Source: Limanda limanda | Taxonomy: Eukaryota > Chordata > Actinopteri > Pleuronectiformes > Pleuronectidae | NCBI RefSeq assembly: GCF_963576545.1 | Contig: NW_026870487.1 | Span: 1 to 64,000 of the forward strand | Direction of reading: 5' to 3' | DNA: 64,000 nt | In this document: one piece after another, positions 24,641 to 38,406 of the stretch | Position numbering within the stretch: the stretch's first letter is position 1 | How the letters are laid out: each line of letters begins with the position of its first letter | The notes under the pieces: model-generated | What the model was told of the DNA's origin: nothing | The model's database searches: none | What the model saw: the letters and a program-made list of their open reading frames with translations, nothing else | Translations under genes and position numbers: made by a program

Positions 24641-27600
24641 AAGTCTCTCCGACCTTCACAAAAAAAGTTATTCAAGAATATCTCCTCAGATTTGGGGGAA
24701 TTTCGTCGGTCGACCTCTTCCGAAGGTCGTACAAGCTCGGGGATGGTACCAATCGATCCGCAGGACCCAAATTAGTCCAGATGCAACCACTTTCCAAGTC
24801 TGTCCGACCTTCACAAAAAAAGTTATTCAAGAATATCTCTTTCTCCTATGTGCTTTCATCCCTAACCCTAACCCTAACCCTTCCGAAAGTCGGAGAAGCT
24901 CAAGGATGGTACCGATCGATGCGCGCTACCCCATTTAGTGGGGGTAGAGCCTACTTGCAAGTCTCTCCGACCTTCACAAAAAAAGTTATTCAAGAATATC
25001 TCCTCAGATTTGGGGGAATTTCGTCGGTCGACCTCTTCCGAAGGTCGTACAAGCTCGGGGATGGTACCAATCGATCCGCAGGACCCAAATTAGTCCAGAT
25101 GCAACCACTTTCCAAGTCTCTCCGACCTTCACAAAAAAAGTTATTCAAGAATATCTCTTTCTCCTATGTGCTTTCATCCCTAACCCTAACCCTAACCCTT
25201 CCGAAAGTCGGAGAAGCTCAAGGATGGTACCGATCGATGCGCGCTACCCCATTTAGTGGGGGTAGAGCCTACTTGCAAGTCTCTCCGACCTTCACAAAAA
25301 ACGTTATTCAAGAATATCTCCTCAGATTTGGGGGAATTTCGTCGGTCGACCTCTTCCGAAGGTCGTACAAGCTCGGGGATGGTACCAATCGATCCGCAGG
25401 ACCCAAATTAGTCCAGATGCAACCACTTTCCAAGTCTCTCCGACCTTCACAAAAAAAGTTATTCAAGAATATCTCTTTCTCCTATGTGCTTTCATCCCTA
25501 ACCCTAACCCTAACCCTTCCGAAAGTCGGAGAAGCTCAAGGATGGTACCGATCGATGCGCGCAACCCCATTTAGTGGGGGTAGAGCCTACTTGCAAGTCT
25601 CTCCGACCTTCACAAAAAAAGTTATTCAAGAATATCTCTTTCTCCTATGTGCTTTCATCCCTAACCCTAACCCTTCCGAAAGTCGGAGAAGCTCAAGGAT
25701 GGTACCGATCGATGCGCGCTACCCCATTTAGTGGGGGTAGAGCCTACTTGCAAGTCTCTCCGACCTTCACAAAAAAAGTTATTCAAGAATATCTCTTTCT
25801 CCTATGTGCTTTCATCCCTAACCCTAACCCTAACCCTTCCGAAAGTCGGAGAAGCTCAAGGATGGTACCGATCGATGCGCGCTACCCCATTTAGTGGGGG
25901 TAGAGCCTACTTGCAAGTCTCTCCGACCTTCACAAAAAAAGTTATTCAAGAATATCTCCTCAGATTTGGGGGAATTTCGTCGGTCGACCTCTTCCGAAGG
26001 TCGTACAAGCTCGGGGATGGTACCAATCGATCCGCAGGACCCAAATTAGTCCAGATGCAACCACTTTCCAAGTCTCTCCGACCTTCACAAAAAAAGTTAT
26101 TCAAGAATATCTCTTTCTCCTATGTGCTTTCATCCCTAACCCTAACCCTAACCCTTCCGAAAGTCGGAGAAGCTCAAGGATGGTACCGATCGATGCGCGC
26201 AACCCCATTTAGTGGGGGTAGAGCCTACTTGCAAGTCTCTCCGACCTTCACAAAAAAAGTTATTCAAGAATATCTCTTTCTCCTATGTGCTTTCATCCCT
26301 AACCCTAACCCTAACCCTTCCGAAAGTCGGAGAAGCTCAAGGATGGTACCGATCGATGCGCGCTACCCCATTTAGTGGGGGTAGAGCCTACTTGCAAGTC
26401 TCTCCGACCTTCACAAAAAAAGTTATTCAAGAATATCTCTTTCTCCTATGTGCTTTCATCCCTAACCCTAACCCTAACCCTTCCGAAAGTCGGAGAAGCT
26501 CAAGGATGGTACCGATCGATGCGCGCTACCCCATTTAGTGGGGGTAGAGCCTACTTGCAAGTCTCTCCGACCTTCACAAAAAAAGTTATTCAAGAATATC
26601 TCCTCAGATTTGGGGGAATTTCGTCGGTCGACCTCTTCCGAAGGTCGTAAAAGCTCGGGGATGGTACCAATCGATCCGCAGGACCCAAATTAGTCCAGAT
26701 GCAACCACTTTTCAAGTCTCTCCGACCTTCACAAAAAAAGTTATTCAAGAATATCTCTTTCTCCTATGTGCTTTCATCCCTAACCCTAACCCTAACCCTT
26801 CCGAAAGTCGGAGAAGCTCAAGGATGGTACCGATCGATGCGCGCTACCCCATTTAGTGGGGGTAGAGCCTACTTGCAAGTCTCTCCGACCTTCACAAAAA
26901 AAGTTATTCAAGAATATCTCCTCAGATTTGGGGGAATTTCGTCGGTCGACCTCTTCCAAAGGTCGTACAAGCTCGGGGATGGTACCAATCGATCCGCAGG
27001 ACCCAAATTAGTCCAGATGCAACCACTTTCCAAGTCTCTCCGACCTTCACAAAAAAAGTTATTCAAGAATATCTCTTTCTCCTATGTGCTTTCATCCCTA
27101 ACCCTAACCCTAACCCTTCCGAAAGTCGGAGAAGCTCAAGGATGGTACCGATCGATGCGCGCAACCCCATTTAGTGGGGGTAGAGCCTACTTGCAAGTCT
27201 CTCCGACCTTCACAAAAAAAGTTATTCAAGAATATCTCTTTCTCCTATGTGCTTTCATCCCTAACCCTAACCCTAACCCTTCCGAAAGTCGGAGAAGCTC
27301 AAGGATGGTACCGATCGATGCGCGCTACCCCATTTAGTGGGGGTAGAGCCTACTTGCAAGTCTCTCCGACCTTCACAAAAAAAGTTATTCAAGAATATCT
27401 CTTTCTCCTATGTGCTTTCATCCCTAACCCTAACCCTAACCCTTCCGAAAGTCGGAGAAGCTCAAGGATGGTACCGATCGATGCGCGCTACCCCATTTAG
27501 TGGGGGTAGAGCCTACTTGCAAGTCTCTCCGACCTTCACAAAAAAAGTTATTCAAGAATATCTCCTCAGATTTGGGGGAATTTCGTCGGTCGACCTCTTC

Positions 27601-30600
27601 CGAAGGTCGTACAAGCTCGGGGATGGTACCAATCGATCCGCAGGACCCAAATTAGTCCAGATGCAACCACTTTCCAAGTCTCTCCGACCTTCACAAAAAA
27701 CGTTATTCAAGAATATCTCTTTCTCCTATGTGCTTTCATCCCTAACCCTAACCCTAACCCTTCCGAAAGTCGGAGAAGCTCAAGGATGGTACCGATCGAT
27801 GCGCGCTACCCCATTTAGTGTGGGTAGAGCCTACTTGCAAGTCTCTCCGACCTTCACAAAAAAAGTTATTCAAGAATATCTCCTCAGATTTGGGGGAATT
27901 TCGTCGGTCGACCTCTTCCGAAGGTCGTACAAGCTCGGGGATGGTACCAATCGATCCGCAGGACCCAAATTAGTCCAGATGCAACCACTTTCCAAGTCTC
28001 TCCGACCTTCACAAAAAAAGTTATTCAAGAATATCTCTTTCTCCTATGTGCTTTCATCCCTAACCCTAACCCTAACCCTTCCGAAAGTCGGAGAAGCTCA
28101 AGGATGGTACCGATCGATGCGCGCTACCCCATTTAGTGGGGGTAGAGCCTACTTGCAAGTCTCTCCGACCTTCACAAAAAAAGTTATTCAAGAATATCTC
28201 TTTCTCCTATGTGCTTTCATCCCTAACCCTAACCCTAACCCTTCCGAAAGTCGGAGAAGCTCAAGGATGGTAACGATCGATGCGCGCTACCCCATTTAGT
28301 GGGGGTAGAGCCTACTTGCAAGTCTCTCCGACCTTCACAAAAAAAGTTATTCAAGAATATCTCTTTCTCCTATGTGCTTTCATCCCTAACCCTAACCCTA
28401 ACCCTTCCGAAAGTCGGAGAAGCTCAAGGATGGTACCGATCGATGTGCGCTACCCCATTTAGTGGGGGTAGAGCCTACTTGCAAGTCTCTCCGACCTTCA
28501 CAAAAAAAGTTATTCAAGAATATCTCCTCAGATTTGGGGGAATTTCGTCGGTCGACCTCTTCCGAAGGTCGTACAAGCTCGGGGATGGTACCAATCGATC
28601 CGCAGGACCCAAATTAGTCCAGATGCAACCACTTTCCAAGTCTCTCCGACCTTCACAAAAAAAGTTATTCAAGAATATCTCTTTCTCCTATGTGCTTTCA
28701 TCCCTAACCCTAACCCTAACCCTTCCGAAAGTCGGAGAAGCTCAAGGATGGTACCGATCGATGCGCGCTACCCCATTTAGTGGGGGTAGAGCCTACTTGC
28801 AAGTCTCTCCGACCTTCACAAAAAACGTTATTCAAGAATATCTCTTTCTCCTATGTGCTTTCATCCCTAACCCTAACCCTAACCCTTCCGAAAGTCGGAG
28901 AAGCTCAAGGATGGTACCGATCGATGCGCGCTACCCCATTTAGTGGGGGTAGAGCCTACTTGCAAGTCTCTCCGACCTTCACAAAAAAAGTTATTCAAGA
29001 ATATCTCCTCAGATTTGGGGGAATTTCGTCGGTCGACCTCTTCCGAAGGTCGTAAAAGCTCGGGGATGGTACCAATCGATCCGCAGGACCCAAATTAGTC
29101 CAGATGCAACCACTTTTCAAGTCTCTCCGACCTTCACAAAAAAAGTTATTCAAGAATATCTCTTTCTCCTATGTGCTTTCATCCCTAACCCTAACCCTAA
29201 CCCTTCCGAAAGTCGGAGAAGCTCAAGGATGGTACCGATCGATGCGCGCTACCCCATTTAGTGGGGGTAGAGCCTACTTGCAAGTCTCTCCGACCTTCAC
29301 AAAAAAAGTTATTCAAGAATATCTCCTCAGATTTGGGGGAATTTCGTCGGTCGACCTCTTCCAAAGGTCGTACAAGCTCGGGGATGGTACCAATCGATCC
29401 GCAGGACCCAAATTAGTCCAGATGCAACCACTTTCCAAGTCTCTCCGACCTTCACAAAAAAAGTTATTCAAGAATATCTCTTTCTCCTATGTGCTTTCAT
29501 CCCTAACCCTAACCCTAACCCTTCCGAAAGTCGGAGAAGCTCAAGGATGGTACCGATCGATGCGCGCAACCCCATTTAGTGGGGGTAGAGCCTACTTGCA
29601 AGTCTCTCCGATCTTCACAAAAAAAGTTATTCAAGAATATCTCTTTCTCCTATGTGCTTTCATCCCTAACCCTAACCCTAACCCTTCCGAAAGTCGGAGA
29701 AGCTCAAGGATGGTACCGATCGATGCGCGCTACCCCATTTAGTGGGGGTAGAGCCTACTTGCAAGTCTCTCCGACCTTCACAAAAAAAGTTATTCAAGAA
29801 TATCTCTTTCTCCTATGTGCTTTCATCCCTAACCCTAACCCTAACCCTTCCGAAAGTCGGAGAAGCTCAAGGATGGTACCGATCGATGCGCGCTACCCCA
29901 TTTAGTGGGGGTAGAGCCTACTTGCAAGTCTCTCCGACCTTCACAAAAAAAGTTATTCAAGAATATCTCCTCAGATTTGGGGGAATTTCGTCGGTCGACC
30001 TCTTCCGAAGGTCGTACAAGCTCGGGGATGGTACCAATCGATCCGCAGGACCCAAATTAGTCCAGATGCAACCACTTTCCAAGTCTCTCCGACCTTCACA
30101 AAAAACGTTTTTCAAGAATATCTCTTTCTCCTATGTGCTTTCATCCCTAACCCTAACCCTAACCCTTCCGAAAGTCGGAGAAGCTCAAGGATGGTACCGA
30201 TCGATGCGCGCTACCCCATTTAGTGTGGGTAGAGCCTACTTGCAAGTCTCTCCGACCTTCACAAAAAAAGTTATTCAAGAATATCTCCTCAGATTTGGGG
30301 GAATTTCGTCGGTCGACCTCTTCCGAAGGTCGTACAAGCTCGGGGATGGTACCAATCGATCCGCAGGACCCAAATTAGTCCAGATGCAACCACTTTCCAA
30401 GTCTCTCCGACCTTCACAAAAAAAGTTATTCAAGAATATCTCTTTCTCCTATGTGCTTTCATCCCTAACCCTAACCCTAACCCTTCCGAAAGTCGGAGAA
30501 GCTCAAGGATGGTACCGATCGATGCGCGCTACCCCATTTAGTGGGGGTAGAGCCTACTTGCAAGTCTCTCCGACCTTCACAAAAAAAGTTATTCAAGAAT

Positions 30601-31523
30601 ATCTCTTTCTCCTATGTGCTTTCATCCCTAACCCTAACCCTAACCCTTCCGAAAGTCGGAGAAGCTCAAGGATGGTAACGATCGATGCGCGCTACCCCAT
30701 TTAGTGGGGGTAGAGCCTACTTGCAAGTCTCTCCGACCTTCACAAAAAAAGTTATTCAAGAATATCTCTTTCTCCTATGTGCTTTCATCCCTAACCCTAA
30801 CCCTAACCCTTCCGAAAGTCGGAGAAGCTCAAGGATGGTACCGATCGATGTGCGCTACCCCATTTAGTGGGGGTAGAGCCTACTTGCAAGTCTCTCCGAC
30901 CTTCACAAAAAAAGTTATTCAAGAATATCTCCTCAGATTTGGGGGAATTTCGTCGGTCGACCTCTTCCGAAGGTCGTACAAGCTCGGGGATGGTACCAAT
31001 CGATCCGCAGGACCCAAATTAGTCCAGATGCAACCACTTTCCAAGTCTCTCCGACCTTCACAAAAAAAGTTATTCAAGAATATCTCTTTCTCCTATGTGC
31101 TTTCATCCCTAACCCTAACCCTAACCCTTCCGAAAGTCGGAGAAGCTCAAGGATGGTACCGATCGATGCGCGCTACCCCATTTAGTGGGGGTAGAGCCTA
31201 CTTGCAAGTCTCTCCGACCTTCACAAAAAACGTTATTCAAGAATATCTCTTTCTCCTATGTGCTTTCATCCCTAACCCTAACCCTAACCCTTCCGAAAGT
31301 CGGAGAAGCTCAAGGATGGTACCGATCGATGCGCGCTACCCCATTTAGTGGGGGTAGAGCCTACTTGCAAGTCTCTCCGACCTTCACAAAAAAAGTTATT
31401 CAAGAATATCTCCTCAGATTTGGGGGAATTTCGTCGGTCGACCTCTTCCGAAGGTCGTACAAGCTCGGGGATGGTACCAATCGATCCGCAGGACCCAAAT
31501 TAGTCCAGATGCAACCACTTTCC
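24641..31523 (+). repeat. 6,883 bp higher-order repeat, copy 1 (28 A + 15 B)
   Basis: A-run code 1,1,3,3,1,3,1,3,2,1,3,1,3,2 followed by a lone B; one contracted A (GTG at 25731). 28 x 163 - 6 + 15 x 155 = 6,883. Markers repeated exactly 6,883 bp later include CTTCCAAAGG in B (near 26958), GTAAAAGC in B (26650), GATCTTCAC (near 29612) and CGTTTTTCAAG (near 30110). A private TCTGTCCGACC is near 24802. Confidence 0.88.
26559..28963 (+). repeat. 2,405 bp subrepeat (code 1,3,1,3,2), first of a tandem set
   Basis: Ten A and five B (10 x 163 + 5 x 155 = 2,405). Tandem copies lie at 26559-28963 and 28964-31368, and again at 33442-35846 and 35847-38251; a shortened copy (1,3,1,3) is at 38252-40176. 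Each carries GTGTGGG, GGTAACGATC and, except in the last, GATGTGCGC (near 28446, 30851, 35329 and 37734). 2,405 is five times 481, the AAB trimer length, which shows amplification in trimer register. Confidence 0.86.
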
Positions 31524-31678
31524 AAGTCTCTCCGACCTTCACAAAAAAAGTTATTCAAGAATATCTCCTCAGATTTGGGGGAATTTCGTCGGTCGACCTC
31601 TTCCGAAGGTCGTACAAGCTCGGGGATGGTACCAATCGATCCGCAGGACCCAAATTAGTCCAGATGCAACCACTTTCC
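31369..31678 (+). repeat. BB doublet, one of two
   Basis: Two full B monomers (31369-31523 and 31524-31678) lie side by side with no A between. Of 120 B monomers, only these and the pair at 43715-44024 are adjacent. The doublet sits exactly at the boundary between the two 6,883 bp copies and may mark the exchange that duplicated them. Confidence 0.93.
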
Positions 31679-34600
31679 AAGTCTCTCCGACCTTCACAAA
31701 AAAAGTTATTCAAGAATATCTCTTTCTCCTATGTGCTTTCATCCCTAACCCTAACCCTAACCCTTCCGAAAGTCGGAGAAGCTCAAGGATGGTACCGATC
31801 GATGCGCGCTACCCCATTTAGTGGGGGTAGAGCCTACTTGCAAGTCTCTCCGACCTTCACAAAAAAAGTTATTCAAGAATATCTCCTCAGATTTGGGGGA
31901 ATTTCGTCGGTCGACCTCTTCCGAAGGTCGTACAAGCTCGGGGATGGTACCAATCGATCCGCAGGACCCAAATTAGTCCAGATGCAACCACTTTCCAAGT
32001 CTCTCCGACCTTCACAAAAAAAGTTATTCAAGAATATCTCTTTCTCCTATGTGCTTTCATCCCTAACCCTAACCCTAACCCTTCCGAAAGTCGGAGAAGC
32101 TCAAGGATGGTACCGATCGATGCGCGCTACCCCATTTAGTGGGGGTAGAGCCTACTTGCAAGTCTCTCCGACCTTCACAAAAAACGTTATTCAAGAATAT
32201 CTCCTCAGATTTGGGGGAATTTCGTCGGTCGACCTCTTCCGAAGGTCGTACAAGCTCGGGGATGGTACCAATCGATCCGCAGGACCCAAATTAGTCCAGA
32301 TGCAACCACTTTCCAAGTCTCTCCGACCTTCACAAAAAAAGTTATTCAAGAATATCTCTTTCTCCTATGTGCTTTCATCCCTAACCCTAACCCTAACCCT
32401 TCCGAAAGTCGGAGAAGCTCAAGGATGGTACCGATCGATGCGCGCAACCCCATTTAGTGGGGGTAGAGCCTACTTGCAAGTCTCTCCGACCTTCACAAAA
32501 AAAGTTATTCAAGAATATCTCTTTCTCCTATGTGCTTTCATCCCTAACCCTAACCCTTCCGAAAGTCGGAGAAGCTCAAGGATGGTACCGATCGATGCGC
32601 GCTACCCCATTTAGTGGGGGTAGAGCCTACTTGCAAGTCTCTCCGACCTTCACAAAAAAAGTTATTCAAGAATATCTCTTTCTCCTATGTGCTTTCATCC
32701 CTAACCCTAACCCTAACCCTTCCGAAAGTCGGAGAAGCTCAAGGATGGTACCGATCGATGCGCGCTACCCCATTTAGTGGGGGTAGAGCCTACTTGCAAG
32801 TCTCTCCGACCTTCACAAAAAAAGTTATTCAAGAATATCTCCTCAGATTTGGGGGAATTTCGTCGGTCGACCTCTTCCGAAGGTCGTACAAGCTCGGGGA
32901 TGGTACCAATCGATCCGCAGGACCCAAATTAGTCCAGATGCAACCACTTTCCAAGTCTCTCCGACCTTCACAAAAAAAGTTATTCAAGAATATCTCTTTC
33001 TCCTATGTGCTTTCATCCCTAACCCTAACCCTAACCCTTCCGAAAGTCGGAGAAGCTCAAGGATGGTACCGATCGATGCGCGCAACCCCATTTAGTGGGG
33101 GTAGAGCCTACTTGCAAGTCTCTCCGACCTTCACAAAAAAAGTTATTCAAGAATATCTCTTTCTCCTATGTGCTTTCATCCCTAACCCTAACCCTAACCC
33201 TTCCGAAAGTCGGAGAAGCTCAAGGATGGTACCGATCGATGCGCGCTACCCCATTTAGTGGGGGTAGAGCCTACTTGCAAGTCTCTCCGACCTTCACAAA
33301 AAAAGTTATTCAAGAATATCTCTTTCTCCTATGTGCTTTCATCCCTAACCCTAACCCTAACCCTTCCGAAAGTCGGAGAAGCTCAAGGATGGTACCGATC
33401 GATGCGCGCTACCCCATTTAGTGGGGGTAGAGCCTACTTGCAAGTCTCTCCGACCTTCACAAAAAAAGTTATTCAAGAATATCTCCTCAGATTTGGGGGA
33501 ATTTCGTCGGTCGACCTCTTCCGAAGGTCGTAAAAGCTCGGGGATGGTACCAATCGATCCGCAGGACCCAAATTAGTCCAGATGCAACCACTTTTCAAGT
33601 CTCTCCGACCTTCACAAAAAAAGTTATTCAAGAATATCTCTTTCTCCTATGTGCTTTCATCCCTAACCCTAACCCTAACCCTTCCGAAAGTCGGAGAAGC
33701 TCAAGGATGGTACCGATCGATGCGCGCTACCCCATTTAGTGGGGGTAGAGCCTACTTGCAAGTCTCTCCGACCTTCACAAAAAAAGTTATTCAAGAATAT
33801 CTCCTCAGATTTGGGGGAATTTCGTCGGTCGACCTCTTCCAAAGGTCGTACAAGCTCGGGGATGGTACCAATCGATCCGCAGGACCCAAATTAGTCCAGA
33901 TGCAACCACTTTCCAAGTCTCTCCGACCTTCACAAAAAAAGTTATTCAAGAATATCTCTTTCTCCTATGTGCTTTCATCCCTAACCCTAACCCTAACCCT
34001 TCCGAAAGTCGGAGAAGCTCAAGGATGGTACCGATCGATGCGCGCAACCCCATTTAGTGGGGGTAGAGCCTACTTGCAAGTCTCTCCGACCTTCACAAAA
34101 AAAGTTATTCAAGAATATCTCTTTCTCCTATGTGCTTTCATCCCTAACCCTAACCCTAACCCTTCCGAAAGTCGGAGAAGCTCAAGGATGGTACCGATCG
34201 ATGCGCGCTACCCCATTTAGTGGGGGTAGAGCCTACTTGCAAGTCTCTCCGACCTTCACAAAAAAAGTTATTCAAGAATATCTCTTTCTCCTATGTGCTT
34301 TCATCCCTAACCCTAACCCTAACCCTTCCGAAAGTCGGAGAAGCTCAAGGATGGTACCGATCGATGCGCGCTACCCCATTTAGTGGGGGTAGAGCCTACT
34401 TGCAAGTCTCTCCGACCTTCACAAAAAAAGTTATTCAAGAATATCTCCTCAGATTTGGGGGAATTTCGTCGGTCGACCTCTTCCGAAGGTCGTACAAGCT
34501 CGGGGATGGTACCAATCGATCCGCAGGACCCAAATTAGTCCAGATGCAACCACTTTCCAAGTCTCTCCGACCTTCACAAAAAACGTTATTCAAGAATATC

Positions 34601-37600
34601 TCTTTCTCCTATGTGCTTTCATCCCTAACCCTAACCCTAACCCTTCCGAAAGTCGGAGAAGCTCAAGGATGGTACCGATCGATGCGCGCTACCCCATTTA
34701 GTGTGGGTAGAGCCTACTTGCAAGTCTCTCCGACCTTCACAAAAAAAGTTATTCAAGAATATCTCCTCAGATTTGGGGGAATTTCGTCGGTCGACCTCTT
34801 CCGAAGGTCGTACAAGCTCGGGGATGGTACCAATCGATCCGCAGGACCCAAATTAGTCCAGATGCAACCACTTTCCAAGTCTCTCCGACCTTCACAAAAA
34901 AAGTTATTCAAGAATATCTCTTTCTCCTATGTGCTTTCATCCCTAACCCTAACCCTAACCCTTCCGAAAGTCGGAGAAGCTCAAGGATGGTACCGATCGA
35001 TGCGCGCTACCCCATTTAGTGGGGGTAGAGCCTACTTGCAAGTCTCTCCGACCTTCACAAAAAAAGTTATTCAAGAATATCTCTTTCTCCTATGTGCTTT
35101 CATCCCTAACCCTAACCCTAACCCTTCCGAAAGTCGGAGAAGCTCAAGGATGGTAACGATCGATGCGCGCTACCCCATTTAGTGGGGGTAGAGCCTACTT
35201 GCAAGTCTCTCCGACCTTCACAAAAAAAGTTATTCAAGAATATCTCTTTCTCCTATGTGCTTTCATCCCTAACCCTAACCCTAACCCTTCCGAAAGTCGG
35301 AGAAGCTCAAGGATGGTACCGATCGATGTGCGCTACCCCATTTAGTGGGGGTAGAGCCTACTTGCAAGTCTCTCCGACCTTCACAAAAAAAGTTATTCAA
35401 GAATATCTCCTCAGATTTGGGGGAATTTCGTCGGTCGACCTCTTCCGAAGGTCGTACAAGCTCGGGGATGGTACCAATCGATCCGCAGGACCCAAATTAG
35501 TCCAGATGCAACCACTTTCCAAGTCTCTCCGACCTTCACAAAAAAAGTTATTCAAGAATATCTCTTTCTCCTATGTGCTTTCATCCCTAACCCTAACCCT
35601 AACCCTTCCGAAAGTCGGAGAAGCTCAAGGATGGTACCGATCGATGCGCGCTACCCCATTTAGTGGGGGTAGAGCCTACTTGCAAGTCTCTCCGACCTTC
35701 ACAAAAAACGTTATTCAAGAATATCTCTTTCTCCTATGTGCTTTCATCCCTAACCCTAACCCTAACCCTTCCGAAAGTCGGAGAAGCTCAAGGATGGTAC
35801 CGATCGATGCGCGCTACCCCATTTAGTGGGGGTAGAGCCTACTTGCAAGTCTCTCCGACCTTCACAAAAAAAGTTATTCAAGAATATCTCCTCAGATTTG
35901 GGGGAATTTCGTCGGTCGACCTCTTCCGAAGGTCGTAAAAGCTCGGGGATGGTACCAATCGATCCGCAGGACCCAAATTAGTCCAGATGCAACCACTTTT
36001 CAAGTCTCTCCGACCTTCACAAAAAAAGTTATTCAAGAATATCTCTTTCTCCTATGTGCTTTCATCCCTAACCCTAACCCTAACCCTTCCGAAAGTCGGA
36101 GAAGCTCAAGGATGGTACCGATCGATGCGCGCTACCCCATTTAGTGGGGGTAGAGCCTACTTGCAAGTCTCTCCGACCTTCACAAAAAAAGTTATTCAAG
36201 AATATCTCCTCAGATTTGGGGGAATTTCGTCGGTCGACCTCTTCCAAAGGTCGTACAAGCTCGGGGATGGTACCAATCGATCCGCAGGACCCAAATTAGT
36301 CCAGATGCAACCACTTTCCAAGTCTCTCCGACCTTCACAAAAAAAGTTATTCAAGAATATCTCTTTCTCCTATGTGCTTTCATCCCTAACCCTAACCCTA
36401 ACCCTTCCGAAAGTCGGAGAAGCTCAAGGATGGTACCGATCGATGCGCGCAACCCCATTTAGTGGGGGTAGAGCCTACTTGCAAGTCTCTCCGATCTTCA
36501 CAAAAAAAGTTATTCAAGAATATCTCTTTCTCCTATGTGCTTTCATCCCTAACCCTAACCCTAACCCTTCCGAAAGTCGGAGAAGCTCAAGGATGGTACC
36601 GATCGATGCGCGCTACCCCATTTAGTGGGGGTAGAGCCTACTTGCAAGTCTCTCCGACCTTCACAAAAAAAGTTATTCAAGAATATCTCTTTCTCCTATG
36701 TGCTTTCATCCCTAACCCTAACCCTAACCCTTCCGAAAGTCGGAGAAGCTCAAGGATGGTACCGATCGATGCGCGCTACCCCATTTAGTGGGGGTAGAGC
36801 CTACTTGCAAGTCTCTCCGACCTTCACAAAAAAAGTTATTCAAGAATATCTCCTCAGATTTGGGGGAATTTCGTCGGTCGACCTCTTCCGAAGGTCGTAC
36901 AAGCTCGGGGATGGTACCAATCGATCCGCAGGACCCAAATTAGTCCAGATGCAACCACTTTCCAAGTCTCTCCGACCTTCACAAAAAACGTTTTTCAAGA
37001 ATATCTCTTTCTCCTATGTGCTTTCATCCCTAACCCTAACCCTAACCCTTCCGAAAGTCGGAGAAGCTCAAGGATGGTACCGATCGATGCGCGCTACCCC
37101 ATTTAGTGTGGGTAGAGCCTACTTGCAAGTCTCTCCGACCTTCACAAAAAAAGTTATTCAAGAATATCTCCTCAGATTTGGGGGAATTTCGTCGGTCGAC
37201 CTCTTCCGAAGGTCGTACAAGCTCGGGGATGGTACCAATCGATCCGCAGGACCCAAATTAGTCCAGATGCAACCACTTTCCAAGTCTCTCCGACCTTCAC
37301 AAAAAAAGTTATTCAAGAATATCTCTTTCTCCTATGTGCTTTCATCCCTAACCCTAACCCTAACCCTTCCGAAAGTCGGAGAAGCTCAAGGATGGTACCG
37401 ATCGATGCGCGCTACCCCATTTAGTGGGGGTAGAGCCTACTTGCAAGTCTCTCCGACCTTCACAAAAAAAGTTATTCAAGAATATCTCTTTCTCCTATGT
37501 GCTTTCATCCCTAACCCTAACCCTAACCCTTCCGAAAGTCGGAGAAGCTCAAGGATGGTAACGATCGATGCGCGCTACCCCATTTAGTGGGGGTAGAGCC

Positions 37601-38406
37601 TACTTGCAAGTCTCTCCGACCTTCACAAAAAAAGTTATTCAAGAATATCTCTTTCTCCTATGTGCTTTCATCCCTAACCCTAACCCTAACCCTTCCGAAA
37701 GTCGGAGAAGCTCAAGGATGGTACCGATCGATGTGCGCTACCCCATTTAGTGGGGGTAGAGCCTACTTTCAAGTCTCTCCGACCTTCACAAAAAAAGTTA
37801 TTCAAGAATATCTCCTCAGATTTGGGGGAATTTCGTCGGTCGACCTCTTCCGAAGGTCGTACAAGCTCGGGGATGGTACCAATCGATCCGCAGGACCCAA
37901 ATTAGTCCAGATGCAACCACTTTCCAAGTCTCTCCGACCTTCACAAAAAAAGTTATTCAAGAATATCTCTTTCTCCTATGTGCTTTCATCCCTAACCCTA
38001 ACCCTAACCCTTCCGAAAGTCGGAGAAGCTCAAGGATGGTACCGATCGATGCGCGCTACCCCATTTAGTGGGGGTAGAGCCTACTTGCAAGTCTCTCCGA
38101 CCTTCACAAAAAACGTTATTCAAGAATATCTCTTTCTCCTATGTGCTTTCATCCCTAACCCTAACCCTAACCCTTCCGAAAGTCGGAGAAGCTCAAGGAT
38201 GGTACCGATCGATGCGCGCTACCCCATTTAGTGGGGGTAGAGCCTACTTGCAAGTCTCTCCGACCTTCACAAAAAAAGTTATTCAAGAATATCTCCTCAG
38301 ATTTGGGGGAATTTCGTCGGTCGACCTCTTCCGAAGGTCGTACAAGCTCGGGGATGGTACCAATCGATCCGCAGGACCCAAATTAGTCCAGATGCAACCA
38401 CTTTCC
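31524..38406 (+). repeat. 6,883 bp higher-order repeat, copy 2
   Basis: The same code as copy 1 and the same marker positions, offset by 6,883 bp (GTAAAAGC at 33533 and 35938, GATCTTCAC near 36495, CGTTTTTCAAG near 36993). One private change is CTACTTTCAAG for CTACTTGCAAG near 37769. Copy 1 ends with a B directly followed by the B that starts this copy; copy 2 is instead followed by A, so the BB junction is not repeated at the right end. Confidence 0.87.
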
